A stretch of 64,000 nt of DNA from Ceratothoa steindachneri (lineage: Eukaryota; Arthropoda; Malacostraca; Isopoda; Cymothoidae): contig OZ018330.1 in the NCBI GenBank assembly GCA_963969495.1, positions 69,549,210 to 69,613,209 of the forward strand, given 5' to 3'. The position numbers and the translations under genes were made by a program. Position 1 is the first letter of the stretch. The number at the start of each line of letters is the position of its first letter. This document shows positions 43,236 through 54,350 of the stretch, in pieces. The notes beneath the pieces were generated by a model that was given only the letters and a program-made list of their open reading frames with translations, had not been told where the DNA came from and did no database searches.

Positions 43236-44140
43236 CGAAGGGCCGTCAAAAAGTTTTGAAATTCGGATATAAGGAAAAGTGTTATTATTTTTCAATATAA
43301 CTACCCTCGACTTCAATACACTTGCGTCACTTGTTCCTGAGGCTTCGAATTCCCGACAACCAGAAATCTCTTGACTGCTGTTTAATCCACTCCTGGACGC
43401 CGAGCTGGACATCTTCATCGTCCCCAAACCGGCGTCCACGCAGTGCAGCCTTAAGCTGGCGGAATAAAAAGTAGTCGCTAGGGGCAAGATCTGGACTGTA
43501 GGAGGGATGGTTGAGCTCCTCGAATACGCACTCGTGCAGGGCAGCTTGTGCAACTTTGGCTTTGTAAACTTTGACGACGTTGAAGTAGATCATGGGTGGT
43601 GAGGTTTCTAGGGACCCGACGGGCAGAGACCTTGGTCATGGCCAAATTGTCATGGGTGATGTTGATAACACTTCCATCTGATATTCCAAGTTCTCGCTCG
43701 ATTTCCTCGACCTTCACCCGTCGATTTTCGAGGATCATCCTCTCCACACAGGCCACATTTTCCTCGTTGGTCACGCTTGATGGGCGTCCTTGACGGGGGT
43801 CATCTCCAAGGGACTCACGACCATTGCAGAACTCCCTATTCCAGCAAGCAATGGTTTAATAGGAAGGGGTGGTGTCGGTGTACACTGCAACCATGCGTAC
43901 ATGCATCTCTTTTCCATTCTTCCCGTGCTTGGTAAAAAATTTGATCACTACGCCGTGCTCAACCTTCTCCATTGTTTAAAAAATTGTGACTGACGATCTG
44001 TGATCAGCTACTGCGTCTTAAATACACGAGGTAGGAGCGTGCGGCTGCAGGTCCTGACTTGTCATAACACCCACACAAACAGCCATGCCCCTTCCTCTGT
44101 TTTGCCCTACCGATTCGCAAAACTTATTGACCGCCCCTCG
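43236..44140 (-). mobile_element. Mariner-like DNA transposon, internally deleted
   Basis: 31-bp terminal inverted repeats (43236-43266 and 44110-44140, CGARGGGCSGTCAAWAAG) flanked by TA on both sides (43234-43235, 44141-44142). Removing the element and one TA restores the endonuclease sequence seen in copy III near 50246 (AGTATACCTCCTATCC). 905 bp instead of the usual about 1.3 kb. Confidence 0.92.
43327..43972 (-). pseudogene. Mariner transposase with central deletion
   Basis: ATG at 43972: MEKVEHGVVIKFFTKHGKNG, then an in-frame stop (SY-stop-TIACW), PRQGRPSSVTNEENV, RKVEEIERELGISDGSV-like helix-turn-helix (43690), LTTHDLL. The next recognisable part is ELNHPSYSPDLAPSDYFLF (about 43500), the C-terminal catalytic Asp block of mariner DDD transposases, ending SLRNK-stop at 43327. 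The central part with the first catalytic Asp (about 130 residues compared with the usual about 345) is gone. The enzyme would cut at the TIRs; this copy cannot. Confidence 0.88.
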
Positions 44141-46594
44141 TACCTCTTATCCAGGTGCAGCTTCACAGCTACTGCCTGAAAAGGGAGTATCTAAAGAGAA
44201 AGGAGAACAGAGACATCATGCTGGATGTAAACCGCACATCCCCCAGCCCGGCCATCTCGTGCTGGTGGGGTCACAAGACCCTTATACACCGGGAGGGCGG
44301 GTAGGGAGCACGCACCTAGCATGGTCTCCTGCAGAAAAATAGCTAACGGGGAACGGGACGAGACGAGCCTTCGCAGCTCCTCCCAGTTGGCCCGGAGTCC
44401 ACGGCAATTCCATTGAAGGAATATGCCCTGCAGGCCTAGGTCGGAGGAGACGCGGGGGCCCTCCTCAAAAAGAAAACCCTCACGGGAATGGCCGTACGCT
44501 TCCCAGAGGCAGAACCCTGGGCGCTGTTGGCCGAACAAAGCGCTCAAGAAGCTGTCGCCTTCGAGGACATATTGGGGGAGGTTGGGCTCGACATGCGAGT
44601 CTTTTCCTCCCTCCGCCTAGAAACCTTAGGCAGGCGTTGCGGCTTTGGATGCAGGGGGCCCTCTTTTCGAGGAACCACCGTCTTCGAGCCACTCGGTCCA
44701 CCACTAGGCGTAGGCGAAGGAGCCAAAGCTCCTTTGTTGCTGTCCTCCATTCGGGAGACAGCTTTAGAAACCCCGGAAGATGGCCTGGTGACTAACTTCA
44801 GGGGTTTTGCCTCTTGTGAGTCTAACGTCTCGGTGGAGACGCGTGGCTGTTACGCCTTACGGGAAACGGCCACACTAGGGAAAGAGGGGGCAGCCCTTGT
44901 TTTAGCCGGGGCTGGTTAGGAACCCTCTTTGCACCCAGCTTTACCAGGGGAGCGCCCGCGTTGAGTAGAGGTCGCAGAAGGGCTCCGAATGGGTGCGGAA
45001 ACAACGGTGCTCGTTGGCCTGGATGGGCCAGGAGCAGAGGGTGCCTTTCTAACTATTGAGGCATATAACGTCAAAGGCAGAGCCGAGCGCGCCAGGACCA
45101 AGTCCTTAGCCTCGCGGAATGAGAATCGATCCTGGGCTTGAACGGCCAGGATTTCTTTCTCAAGGAGATATGCACCACATTGCTTCGAAGAAGCGGGGTT
45201 CGGCTCTCCTCAATTTACACACTTGGCCACATACGATTTAGACTTATCGTGTGCGGCCTTGGAGCAATTAACACAGACTTCGAGTGACCCCGACTTTGCA
45301 CGTCTACAAGAACGATTCGTATGGCCGAAGCGGTGACAGTAATAGCATTGCCACGGTAGCGATACCAACCAGCACGCCCCGACTCAGGGAGCTTGTCACA
45401 GTCGAACGTGACGAAGAGTGTAGGGGTGGGTCTCGAAGCCCCTCCCTGTTTTCTCATTACACGTTTGACCTTGACCGCCCCATGGTCAGCCAGCTCTAAG
45501 GTGATGTCCTCTATGGAGTAGTCAACGAGTTCCCTCGCATAAACTACTTTCACAAAGTTCATGGTAGAGTGCGGCGTCACACTCACCGGGTGCCATCAAG
45601 TGTCTGAAGAGCACTTATCCTGGCCGCCTCGGCGGGATTCGCCAGAAGGCTTTCTTCCGAGAAACGGGTCACCTTCAGCTCTACCAATTGCACTAGCTAT
45701 TCCTCTCCTCTGATGGCTCATGTTGCTCTTGTCCAATATGGTGCCATCAGTGGAGCGAATAACGAGGAAACGTTTGAAGCCAGCGGGGTCGAATACGCCA
45801 GGTAACCTCTGAATTAGGGGCCCCGATGTTATCAAGGCTCCGCCCTGTGCACTTTTGTTCTTAGTCGGGGGCTCCGGACCCGGTGGGGCAGAGGGGCCGG
45901 ATGTGCCGATCTTGGCTTGGTCGCTTACCAAAGTGGCAGCAGACCCATCCGTCCTGGCAGCCCCCGCGGATGGAGAGGAGCCCTGAGTCTTTTTCTTCTT
46001 CTTTTTAGGAGAGGAGGGCGGGGAATGAACCCGCTTCTCACCTCGGCATAGAAAGCCCCTAGGCCAGATAAACCGACCTCAGCCAAGTCCTTCTCCGAAA
46101 TGAAGAAGGTCCTGGTGGTCGCAGGGGCACCGTTCGGAGGAGATCCCTTGCCTCCTTGTACTGCCTCGGAAACCCGGGCCGTTTGAGGAAGACCTTGCAT
46201 AGGTGCGGATTCGGATTCGGTGCTTGGCGCCGAGCCCGGATTCCCCCCTATAGAAGGCCCTACAGTCTGAGGATGGCTTGCCTCAAATACCATGTCTACC
46301 TCAGAAATGGCCTCCAGTTGGCCATTCCCCCACCCCCCCAAGAAATCGCAGGTCCCGTTGGAACTATCGTCACTAGTCAGGTGGTGTGGGGAGGCACAGG
46401 CCTTGACCCCGGCAAGGTTCAATATTCTTGCCAGCAGGTCTTTTGAGGGAAGCGACCGAAGGAGGCTGGCTTACCTCTCCCCCCTAAGGGGGTTTGCCCT
46501 ACCGAGCCGCTTAAATGAGGGGCGGTCGGCAATGGGCTGCCTGCTGGCTTTCTTGGCAGTGGCCTTGGAAAGAAATGAGGGGACTCCCGCTGGA
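44141..46594 (-). pseudogene. I-like ORF1 and start of ORF2 (copy II)
   Basis: 44547-44191 is the start of ORF2 (GQQRPGFCLWEAYG, LGLQGIFLQWNCRGLRANWEELRRL, QETMLGACSLPALPVYKG, GRAGGCAVYIQHD). ORF1: C-terminal tail 45101-44540, zinc-knuckle region 45350-45130 (CVNCGE-like knuckles, partly altered: CGEPNPASS), VKVKRVMRKQGGASRPTP near 45510, RGIASAIGRAEGDPF (45690) and the Pro/Ser-rich N-terminal part 46422-45925 with a KK-rich block near 46000. It stops at the insertion of copy III. Confidence 0.8.
46583..46594. repeat. Target-site duplication (left) of I-like copy III
   Basis: ACTCCCGCTGGA, matching ACTGCCGCTGGA at 53031-53042 with one difference. Together they reconstitute the ORF1 sequence found uninterrupted in copy I near 17602. 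Confidence 0.87.
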
Positions 46595-46879
46595 TTTTTT
46601 AATTTTTGTTATTAAAGAGCTCATCTGGCGACTGCCTACTTGGGCATTAGTCGCCGTATTAAAAACTGGCCTATATCTAGACTACTTTAAGATAAAATTA
46701 GGATAACCCCCTCCCCCACACACATAAAAAGCGAAAGGGAAGTAGGCAGTAAGCAAGCTCCTGCGTTGGGGGGAAGGGCCCCCAGCGCAGGAGCGTGCGA
46801 CCTATAAGAGGGAAAAAACAAACAAAAACCCCTGCTTAAATAATAGATAGAAGGCCGGCCCCCCCCCCAAAAGTCAACA

Positions 46880-49800
46880 AGTCCTATAGTCAATATGCAC
46901 GCACTCGTCCCGAGTACAAAGGACAGGCGGTAGCGACCCCACCCATCTCGCTACCGGGACAGGTAACGTGCGCGAAGATCACCCAGACTGGAACATTCGA
47001 CAAGAATGTGCTGAACAGTCTGGAAAACGACGCAGTCGTCACAATAGCGCGCAGGCGAACGCTCCTTCAAATAGCAATGCGTCACACGAGTGTGTCCGAT
47101 TCGGAGAAGACAGAAAGCGACCTGAAGCCATCGCGGAATTGGGGGATAGGTCCATGGGAACAGTCGTGGCGCAATGGCAGGCAACTTTAAGTTCCCTTCG
47201 ACCGTCTTCCATCTTCTTTGCCAAGCAGTCTGAAGAGCTGCCCGTATTCCTGCCATGAAGTCGGTGTGAGGAAGAGCGAAACGCTGGTGCGGTCGCAGAG
47301 TCCTCGCGGACTCTTTGTCGCCCTCATTCCCCGCAATTCCTACATGTCCAGGAACCCAGCAGAAGATAATCTCGACATCCGTCCGGCACGCCATAACCGT
47401 GGCGTCACGGATATCGCGAACCAGGGGATGCGGAGATTCCAATGCTCGAGAGCATTCAGGGCGCTTTGTGAGTCGCTATAAATCACAATCCGGTCTCCGA
47501 ACCGGGCACGTCGCGTAATCTCCCGTACCGAGTGGTGTATGGCCACCAGCTCGGCCGTGAAGACAGACGGAGCGCCTGGCAGAGCTCCGTTGAATTCAAA
47601 CAGAGGGGATACGTCGTGGAAGCCGACCCCCTCTTGGGACTTGGAGCCATCCGTATACACTGGCACGGTTCCAGCGTGACACGAGGTGTGCTCCAAAAAG
47701 GTCGAACGCAATACTCCCGGCACTGTACAAGCTTTGGGAGCAGAGGCGTGGCGACAAATAGCCAAATGTGGTACCCTCCAGGGTGGCGTCCATGGCAGAA
47801 CTAGGGGCGCCATCGGCTCGAGAGCTATATCTAGCCTTTGAAGGAGTTTCCTAGCTCTAAACCCAAAGGGCATGGGGTATGACTGGCGTCTCTCGGCGGC
47901 ATAGACACCGTCGAGATCAGCTGCGGATGCAGTGAGAGCTATTGGCGACTGAGGGAGGCGCCGGGCTTGCGCGTACAGGCGAGTAATGCACTGCACGCGG
48001 AATCTTCCCAGCATCGACCAACATGCTCTCAATGGGGGAAGTGCGGAAGGCACCGGTCGCAAGGCGAAGGCCGGTGTGGTAGATCGAATCCACCTTTCGC
48101 TATAAACGCTCGGCTGCGGATGCATAAAACTCGCATCTGTAGTCAAGCTTCGAACGAACAAAGGATCGATAAAAAAGTAAGGCAGTAGCCCTATAAGCAC
48201 CCCAAGCGCTAAACGTCACGGAACCGAGAATGTCCATGGCGCGGGTACAAGAGATACTAAGGCTGCGAATATGAGATCCAAGGTGAGGCGTCGGTCGAAT
48301 ACAAGACCAAGGAAACGGTGCGATTCAACCACATCCAGGCGCCCCCCATTAAGAAACATATCTGGGTCAGGGTGTAGCTGTGGATAGCGGCACAAGTGCA
48401 CCACCTTAGTCCTGGCCAAAGAAAACCGAAACCTGTGCGCTTTGGCATAGTGAGAGACGCGGTTCAATGCCTGTTGGAGTCGACGCTCCAGAGTTGGCAT
48501 CTGGGCCGCACCAAAAGAGATCAAAAGGTCGTCCACGTAGAGCGTAGCGAGAACATCTTCCGGCAGCACCGAGGTGATGCCGTTGATGCACAGTGCAAAG
48601 ATTCTGACACCGAGGACACTTCCCTGCTGGACACCCTCTTCCAGCTCCTTTGGGCCGGAGAGAGCCCTATTCCCTCACCCGTACGCGGAATCAACGATCT
48701 CACAAAAATTCACATATAAAGACTCGGAGACGATCTCTCGCCATCATCGTTTGGAGAGTCTTCATGATACCGTATCGCTATGTGGTATCATAGGCCTTCT
48801 CCAGATCGAAAAACACCGTGGCGTAGGGTTGTCTACGAAGGAAAGCCTCGCAGACGGCATTTTCCAGTCGGAGCAGAGCATCCGACGTGGAGTGGAACTT
48901 GCGGAAGCCTCACTGTGCAGAAGACAGATGGCCTCCGCTGTCCACGAAAAAGGCTAATCTAACATTTACCAATTTCTCCATCAACTTGCACACGCAAGAG
49001 GTTAGAGAGATTTGACGGAAACCGGTCGGAGTAGAGTGATCTCTCCGCGGTTTGCAAAAGGCGAGCACAGTAGCGATTCGCCAGGAATCTGGGAGAAGAC
49101 CCTTAAACCAGATTCTGTTGAACAAATCTAACAGAAAGGCTATGCCTCGCTCACCCAGGTGTCGAAGCATGGCGTACGGGACATCGTCCGGACCATGAAC
49201 GGTGTCCGCGCACGAAGCGAGAGCGGAGCGCAACTCACTCACAGTAAACCTGTCGTTGAAGGGTCCTCTGCCTCTAGGGGGAAAGTCCAGCCAGCGGCCT
49301 TCCGCGACATCACGACGTGCATTGAATGCTGGCGGAGCAGAATCCCTGCCAGAGAATTCCGAAAAAGCGGTCGCGACGGATTCCGCCACGGACGCGGGGT
49401 CCGAGATTGCGGTCCCATTCTCCTGGAGAACGGGAGGGGGCTTCCTGCGAGAACTTTGCCCGAATCCTTTTGGCTCGCTTCTACACCTCAGCTAAAGGCG
49501 TCTTTCCGTTAAGTAAAGACACGTATGCCCACCAAGAAGAGCGGCGGGCGTGCTTCGAAATATACCGGAACCTAGCCCTAGCCCGACGAAATTCAGCGAC
49601 AGTGAAATCGTTTGGGCGGTGCTTATAGCGCATGTAGGCATAACGCTTCTGTTTGAGGGCCCTCACACTCGGCCGACCACCATGGGAGTGGTAGGCGTGC
49701 AAAACGGCCAGACGTCATACGAATAGTAGTCAGACCCACGGCGATGAGGTTGCCGGAGAAGAACTCAACGGCCTCATCTACAGACCAAAATTCCTCGACT

Positions 49801-50637
49801 GGCATAGAGTATTCAGTCATTTCCTGAAATGCAGGCCACCGCACCCGCGCCAAGCACCACCGAGGTGGGCTCTCAGGCGGCAGTTGCCCTGAAAATGACA
49901 TTTAAATGGGAAAGTGATCACTACCATGGAGGTCATCGACCACCCCCCGAATCAAAATCAGGCGGTGCATCCGAAGAGCACAAAGATAGGTCAAGGCAAG
50001 AAAATGAAGCGGTTCTCGGACAGTGATGCGTAAACTCATCCACGTTTACGACACCCATCTTAAGCTCTTCAATCAGATCGGCAAGGACTTGCTTCCTGGG
50101 ATTTATTGAGTAATCTTCCCAGAGAGGATGCCTGCCGTTCAGATCTCCAAGCAAGAGAAAGGGCCTCGGCAACCGTGCCACGACGCGGCGGAAGTCCCCC
50201 ACGTCAAAGTCAACTGACGGTGGAATGTACGCAGAAATGATAGTATACCTCCTATCCAGGTGCAGCTGCACAGCCACTGCCTGAAAGGAGGTATCTAAAG
50301 ACAAAGGAAGAACAGAGACATCATTCCGGGTGTAAACCGCGCATCCCCCAGCCCGGCCATCCCGTGGTGGTGGGGTCGCAAGACCCTTATACCCCGGAAG
50401 GGCGGGCAAGGGGCACGCGCCTAGCATGGTCTCCTGCAAAAATATAGCTAACGGAGAAAGGGACGAGGCATTCCTCCACAGCTCCTCCCAGTTGGCCCGG
50501 AGTCCACGGCAATTCCATTGAAGGAATATGTCCTCCAGGCCTAGCTCGGAGGAGACGCGGGGGCCCTCCTTCAACAGAAGACCGTCACGACCGTACGCTT
50601 GTCCGAGGCAGAACCCCGGGCGCTGTTGGCCGGACAA
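46880..50637 (-). pseudogene. I-like ORF2 (copy III): endonuclease, RT, RNase H
   Basis: ORF2 begins at the ATG at 50637 (MSGQQRPGFCLGQAYGRDG). Endonuclease 50637-49933 is open: FLQWNCRGLRANWEEL, QETMLGACPLPALPGYKG, LLLGDLNGRHPLWEDYS. Linker 49901-49480. RT: HGPDDVPYAMLRHLGERG (49190), GFRQISLTSCVCKLMEKL, then the catalytic LYVDDLLISFGAAQMP at 48545 (YVDD intact), VVHLCRYPQLHPDPD. RNase H: VYTDGSKSQEGVGF (47650), FTAELVAIHHSV, IYSDSQSALNAL (47490), SAGFLDM-like frame break, FCWVPGHVGIAGNEG (47370). C-terminal finger CDDCVVFQTVQHILVEC (47030). Frame breaks near 49620-49700, 48960, 48590, 48200, 47340. Confidence 0.87.
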
Positions 50638-52450
50638 AGCGCTGAAGGCGCTGTCGCCTTCGAGGAATTATTGGGGAGGTTGGGCTCGAAATGCGAGTCT
50701 TTTCCTCCCTCCGCCTCGAAACCTTAGGCAGGCGTTGCGGCTTCGGAGGCAGGAAGCCCTCTATTCGAGGAACCACCGTCTCTGAGCCACTCGCTCTACC
50801 ACTAGGCGTGGGCGAAGGAGCCGAAGCTCCTTTGTTGCTGTCCTCCTTTCGGGGAACAGCTTTAGGAACCCCGGAAGATGGCCTGGCGACCAACTTCAGG
50901 AGTGTTGCCCCCTGTGAGTCTAACCACTCGGTGGCCGTTTCGCTTTACGGGAAACGGCCACGCTGGGGGAAGAGGGGGGAGCCCTTGTTTTAGGCGGGGC
51001 TGGTTAGGAACCCTTTTTGCCGCCAGCATACCAGGGTAGCGCCCGGGTTGAGTAGAGGCCACAGAAAGGCTCCGAATGGGCGCGGAAACAACCATGCTCG
51101 TTGGCCTGGATGGGCCAGGAGCAGAGGGTGCCTTTCTAACTATTCAGGCATATGACGTCAAAGGCAGAGCTGGGTGCGCCAGGACCAAGTCCTTAGCCTC
51201 GCGGAATGAGAGTCGATCTTGGGCCTGAACGGCTATGATTTCTTTCTCAAGGAGATATGCACCACATTGCTTCGAAGAAGCGGGGTGCGGCTCTCCGCAA
51301 TTGACACACTTGGCCACACACGATTTAGACTTATCGTGTGCGGCCTTGGAGCAATTAACACAGATTTCGGGTGACCCCGACTTTGCACGTCTACAAAGTG
51401 GGGTCACTAATAGCACCGCCGCGGCAGTGGCACGAATGCCTTCACGCGGTAGCAGTACCAACCAGCACGCACCGACTCAGCGAGCTCGTCACAGTCGAAC
51501 GTGACGAAGAGTGTAGGGGTGGGTCTCGAGGCCCCTCCCTGTTTTCTTATCACACGTTCGACCTTCACCGCCCCATGGTCGTCCAGCTCTAAGTTGATGT
51601 CCTCAATGGAGTAGTAAACGAGTTCCCTCGCATAAACTACTCCTTTCACAAAGTTCATGGTAGAGTGCAGCGTCAACCTCACCGGGGTGCCATGAAGTGT
51701 CCGAAGAGCACTTATCTTGGCCGCCTCGGCGGGATTCGCCGCATTCGCCAGAAGGCTCTCGTCCGAGAAACGGGTCACCTTCGGCTCTCTACCAATTGCA
51801 CTAGCTAATCCTCTCCTCTGATGGATCATGTTGCCCTTGGCCAACATGGTGCCATCAGTGGATCGAATAACGAGGAAGCGTTTGAAGTCAGAGGGCTAGA
51901 AAACGCCAGGTAACCTCTGAATGAGAGGGGTCGCCCTGTGTAGTTTTCGTCTTTTTCATAGTCAGGGGCTCCGCACCCCGGGGGGCAGAGGGGCCGGATG
52001 TGCCGATCTTGGCTTGGTCGCCTACCAAAGTGGCAGCAGACCCATCCGTCCCCGCAGCACCCGCAGATGGAGAGGAGCCCCGAATCTTTTTAGTCTTTCT
52101 TGTCTTTTTAGGAGAGGAGGGCGGGGAATGAACCCGCTTCTCACCTCCGCCGGCAGAAGCCCTTAGGTCAGGTCCTTCTCCGGAATGGAGAAGGTCCTGG
52201 TGGTCGCAGGGGCACCGGTTAGAGGAGATCCCTCCCCTCCTTGTACTGCCTCGGAGGCCCCAGCCGTTTGCGGAGGACCTTGCATAGGGGCGGATTCGGT
52301 GCTTGGCGCCGAACCCGGATTCCCGCCTATGGAAGGCCCTACCGTCTTAGGCTGAGTTTCCTCGAAGACCATGTCTATCACAGGAGGGGCCTCCAGTTGG
52401 CCATCCCCTCTCAGGACATCGCAGGTCTCCTTGGCAGCGTCACCAGTCTC
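50585..52450 (-). pseudogene. I-like ORF1 (copy III)
   Basis: Zinc-knuckle region 51461-51144 (CVNCSKAAHDKSKSC, CVNCGEPHPASSKQC; the first knuckle, present in copy I as CYYCHPFGHTNRSC, is damaged), preceded by 51847-51407 (MLAKGNMIHQRRGLASAIGR, LRTLHGTPVRLTLHSTMNF, VKVERVIRKQGGASRPTP). The C-terminal part 51095-50585 continues the protein where copy I has a stop. The N-terminal part (52381-52163) is short because of a deletion near 52450. Confidence 0.8.
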
Positions 52451-52942
52451 CGTTTATGATAGAGGCGAAGTTGAGGGTTACGTGTTTTTTTTTATATTCA
52501 TCATTGGGCATGGTGACCCTATTTGTATCACGGGACGCAATCGCGCATCACCTCTCGCAGTAGCCCGCACTTCAAGAGGTGCTCACTGGCCTGGCAGAGC
52601 CAGGCTCCGTTATTCAGGACCACCCCTCCCGCCCGGTGGCCTGGCAGTCCATCGGCATGGCGGTTCCACCTTGGACACGGCGTAAAAAAGATAGATTGTG
52701 AAGAGGAGAGGAAAAGGGATGTGAGGAAGGTATGGGTGGGGATGAAGCAGGTTGTTAAAACTCACCACCCCAGACCGGAGTCAGGGGTTAGGGAACATTG
52801 TCCCCTTTCCCCTCAGCCCCGATCCGGGACGGTTGGCTGAGAAGGAGGTCAGCATCTACTCTGTGAAATTAGAGGCTGACCAGAGAAAGTTGTGGGAGAG
52901 GTTGTATGAAAAGCAAGGAAACAATTGTTTTGAAGGAAGAAG

Positions 52943-52980
52943 TTGGTTTTTTTTTTTCCAAGGGGCTATCTGGCGACTTG
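52943..52980 (-). mobile_element. 38-bp I-like 3'-end micro-insertion
   Basis: A T run of about 12 (poly-A side) and then GGGGCTATCTGGCGACT, the last about 17-20 bp of the I-like 3' end, in the 5' UTR of copy III. The flanks TGAAGGAAGAAG (52931-52942) and TGAAGGAGAAG (52981-52991) look like a target duplication with a 1-base indel. Copies I and II have related flanking sequence but no T run here. Confidence 0.6.
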
Positions 52981-53030
52981 TGAAGGAGAAGAGGCTAAGC
53001 TGGGGTCGGACGGGGTGCTGAGTCCCGTCA

Positions 53031-53042
53031 ACTGCCGCTGGA
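53031..53042. repeat. Target-site duplication (right) of I-like copy III
   Basis: ACTGCCGCTGGA; pairs with 46583-46594. Confidence 0.87.
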
Positions 53043-53750
53043 AAAAGGGAGGTGCCCGAAAGCAACTCCAGAGAAGGGGGTGAGTGGGAGTCCCCTACAC
53101 CCGTAGGCGTAGGAGAGGAGTAAGCCTCCTCTCCGGTTAAAGAAATATGGAGGGTCCCCTGCGCAAGCACGAGGGGGGGGGGGGACCTCCATTTTTTCGG
53201 TGGAGCTGCCCGCAGGCGGCTCCTTTGATGACACAGGGAGAATTAAGGGGAGATTTTGAGTTTTCTTATCATTGGGCATGGTGACCCTATTTGTATCACG
53301 GGACGCAATCGCGCATCACCTCTCGCAGTAGCCCGCACTGCAAGAGGTGCTTACTGGCCTGGTAGAGCTAGGCTCCGCCATTCAGGACCACCCCTCCCGC
53401 CTGGTGGCCTGGCGGCTCCACCTTAGACACGGCGTAAAAACATAGATTGTGAAGAGGAAAGGAACAGAGATGTGAGGAATTTATGGGTGGGGATGAAGCA
53501 GGTTGTTAAAAACCAACCACCCCAGACCGGAGCTCAGGGGTTAGGGAACATTGTCCTTTCCTCCCTCAGCCCCGATCCGGGATGGTTGGCTGAGAAGAAG
53601 GTCAGCATTTACCCTGTGAAATTAGAGGCTGACCAGAGAAAGTTGTGGGAGAGGTTGTATGAAAAGCGACGAAGTAGGGGAGAAACACAGCCTATCTGAA
53701 CGAAGGAAGAGAGGCTAAGCTGGGGCCGGACGGAGCGCTGGATCCCGTCA
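53043..53750 (-). other. I-like copy II continued: ORF1 N-terminus and 5' UTR
   Basis: 53279-53043 encodes the ORF1 N-terminus (MPNDKKTQNLPLILPVSS, MEVPPPPRACAGDPPYF) in line with 17844 of copy I; the start codon lies at 53279. 53280-53750 is the 5' UTR, collinear with copies I and III. The 5' end at 53750 abuts unrelated sequence (GCAAGGCGGC). Confidence 0.82.
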
Positions 53751-54350
53751 GCAAGGCGGCTAGGATGGCAAATCGCCGCTCCCCTTTCGGGGTAGGAAGG
53801 AGGCAAAGGGATAGGAAAGTAAAGGAGATCCAGATGAAAATTAATGGAGGCATCTGAATAGAAGGTAGAGGGATTTGAAAAATGGTTAAGTGAAAATGCG
53901 CGGAATGCAATCAGGTATGGGCGGTAGGGTCGGGAGGATGTTTGGAAAGATGAAATGAAAAAAAAATAATCAAGAATCTACATGAAGCATGGCATGTGAG
54001 AGAGAGAGGACTCCATGTTGGTAACCATATAACTGCTTGGTGAATTTTTTATATCCTTGTGTACTCGAAAAGAATGTTTTGATTCCGTTCTGCCAGGCCG
54101 GTTAAGCCGCGGTAGTGTGTGAATCGAAAGGATGTATGGAATATAAGGTGGGAGGGGAGTCAATGTCTAGATTGCAGACGCTTTCTGCGAGACAAACATG
54201 AAAGGTAATGAAATGTGTGTGACCAGGTTTAGATCAAGGTAGTGTTTTGAGTGATGACTGACATGATGCAATGGTTGGGCATGAATGTGAGTTCGAGAAT
54301 TATGTGGGTGAAGCTGAAATTTGCTTGTAGTGTATGAAGCTTGTAATGAT
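53751..54350. other. Spacer, purine-rich on the plus strand
   Basis: No gene recognised. The strong purine bias on the plus strand is like that of the RTE-like relic that follows, so this may be its unrecognisable 5' part. Minus-strand ORFs here and to 54571 are Phe/His/Ser-rich shadows of that bias. Confidence 0.4.

Larger units (their letters stand above)
46595..53030 (-). mobile_element. I-like non-LTR retrotransposon, copy III (near full length)
   Basis: About 6.4 kb inserted into ORF1 of copy II. The plus-strand left end shows TTTTTTAATTTTTGTTATTAAA and then the conserved 3' terminus (GAGCTCATCTGGCGACTGCC). The right end stops exactly at CCCGTCA, which defines the element's 5' terminus. 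Compared with copy I it lacks part of the N-terminal ORF1 region near 52450-52490 and carries a 38-bp micro-insertion in its 5' UTR. Confidence 0.9.
41660..53750 (-). mobile_element. I-like non-LTR retrotransposon, copy II (host of mariner and copy III)
   Basis: Own sequence: 41660-43235, 44141-46594 and 53043-53750. The 5' end is complete (CCCGTCA at 53744-53750 corresponds to the last bases of copy III). The 3' end is missing from the second half of RT onward: it joins CR1-like ORF2 directly at about 41660 at the equivalent of position 13575 in copy I. A LINE should retain its 3' end, so a later deletion or recombination made this junction. Confidence 0.87.
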
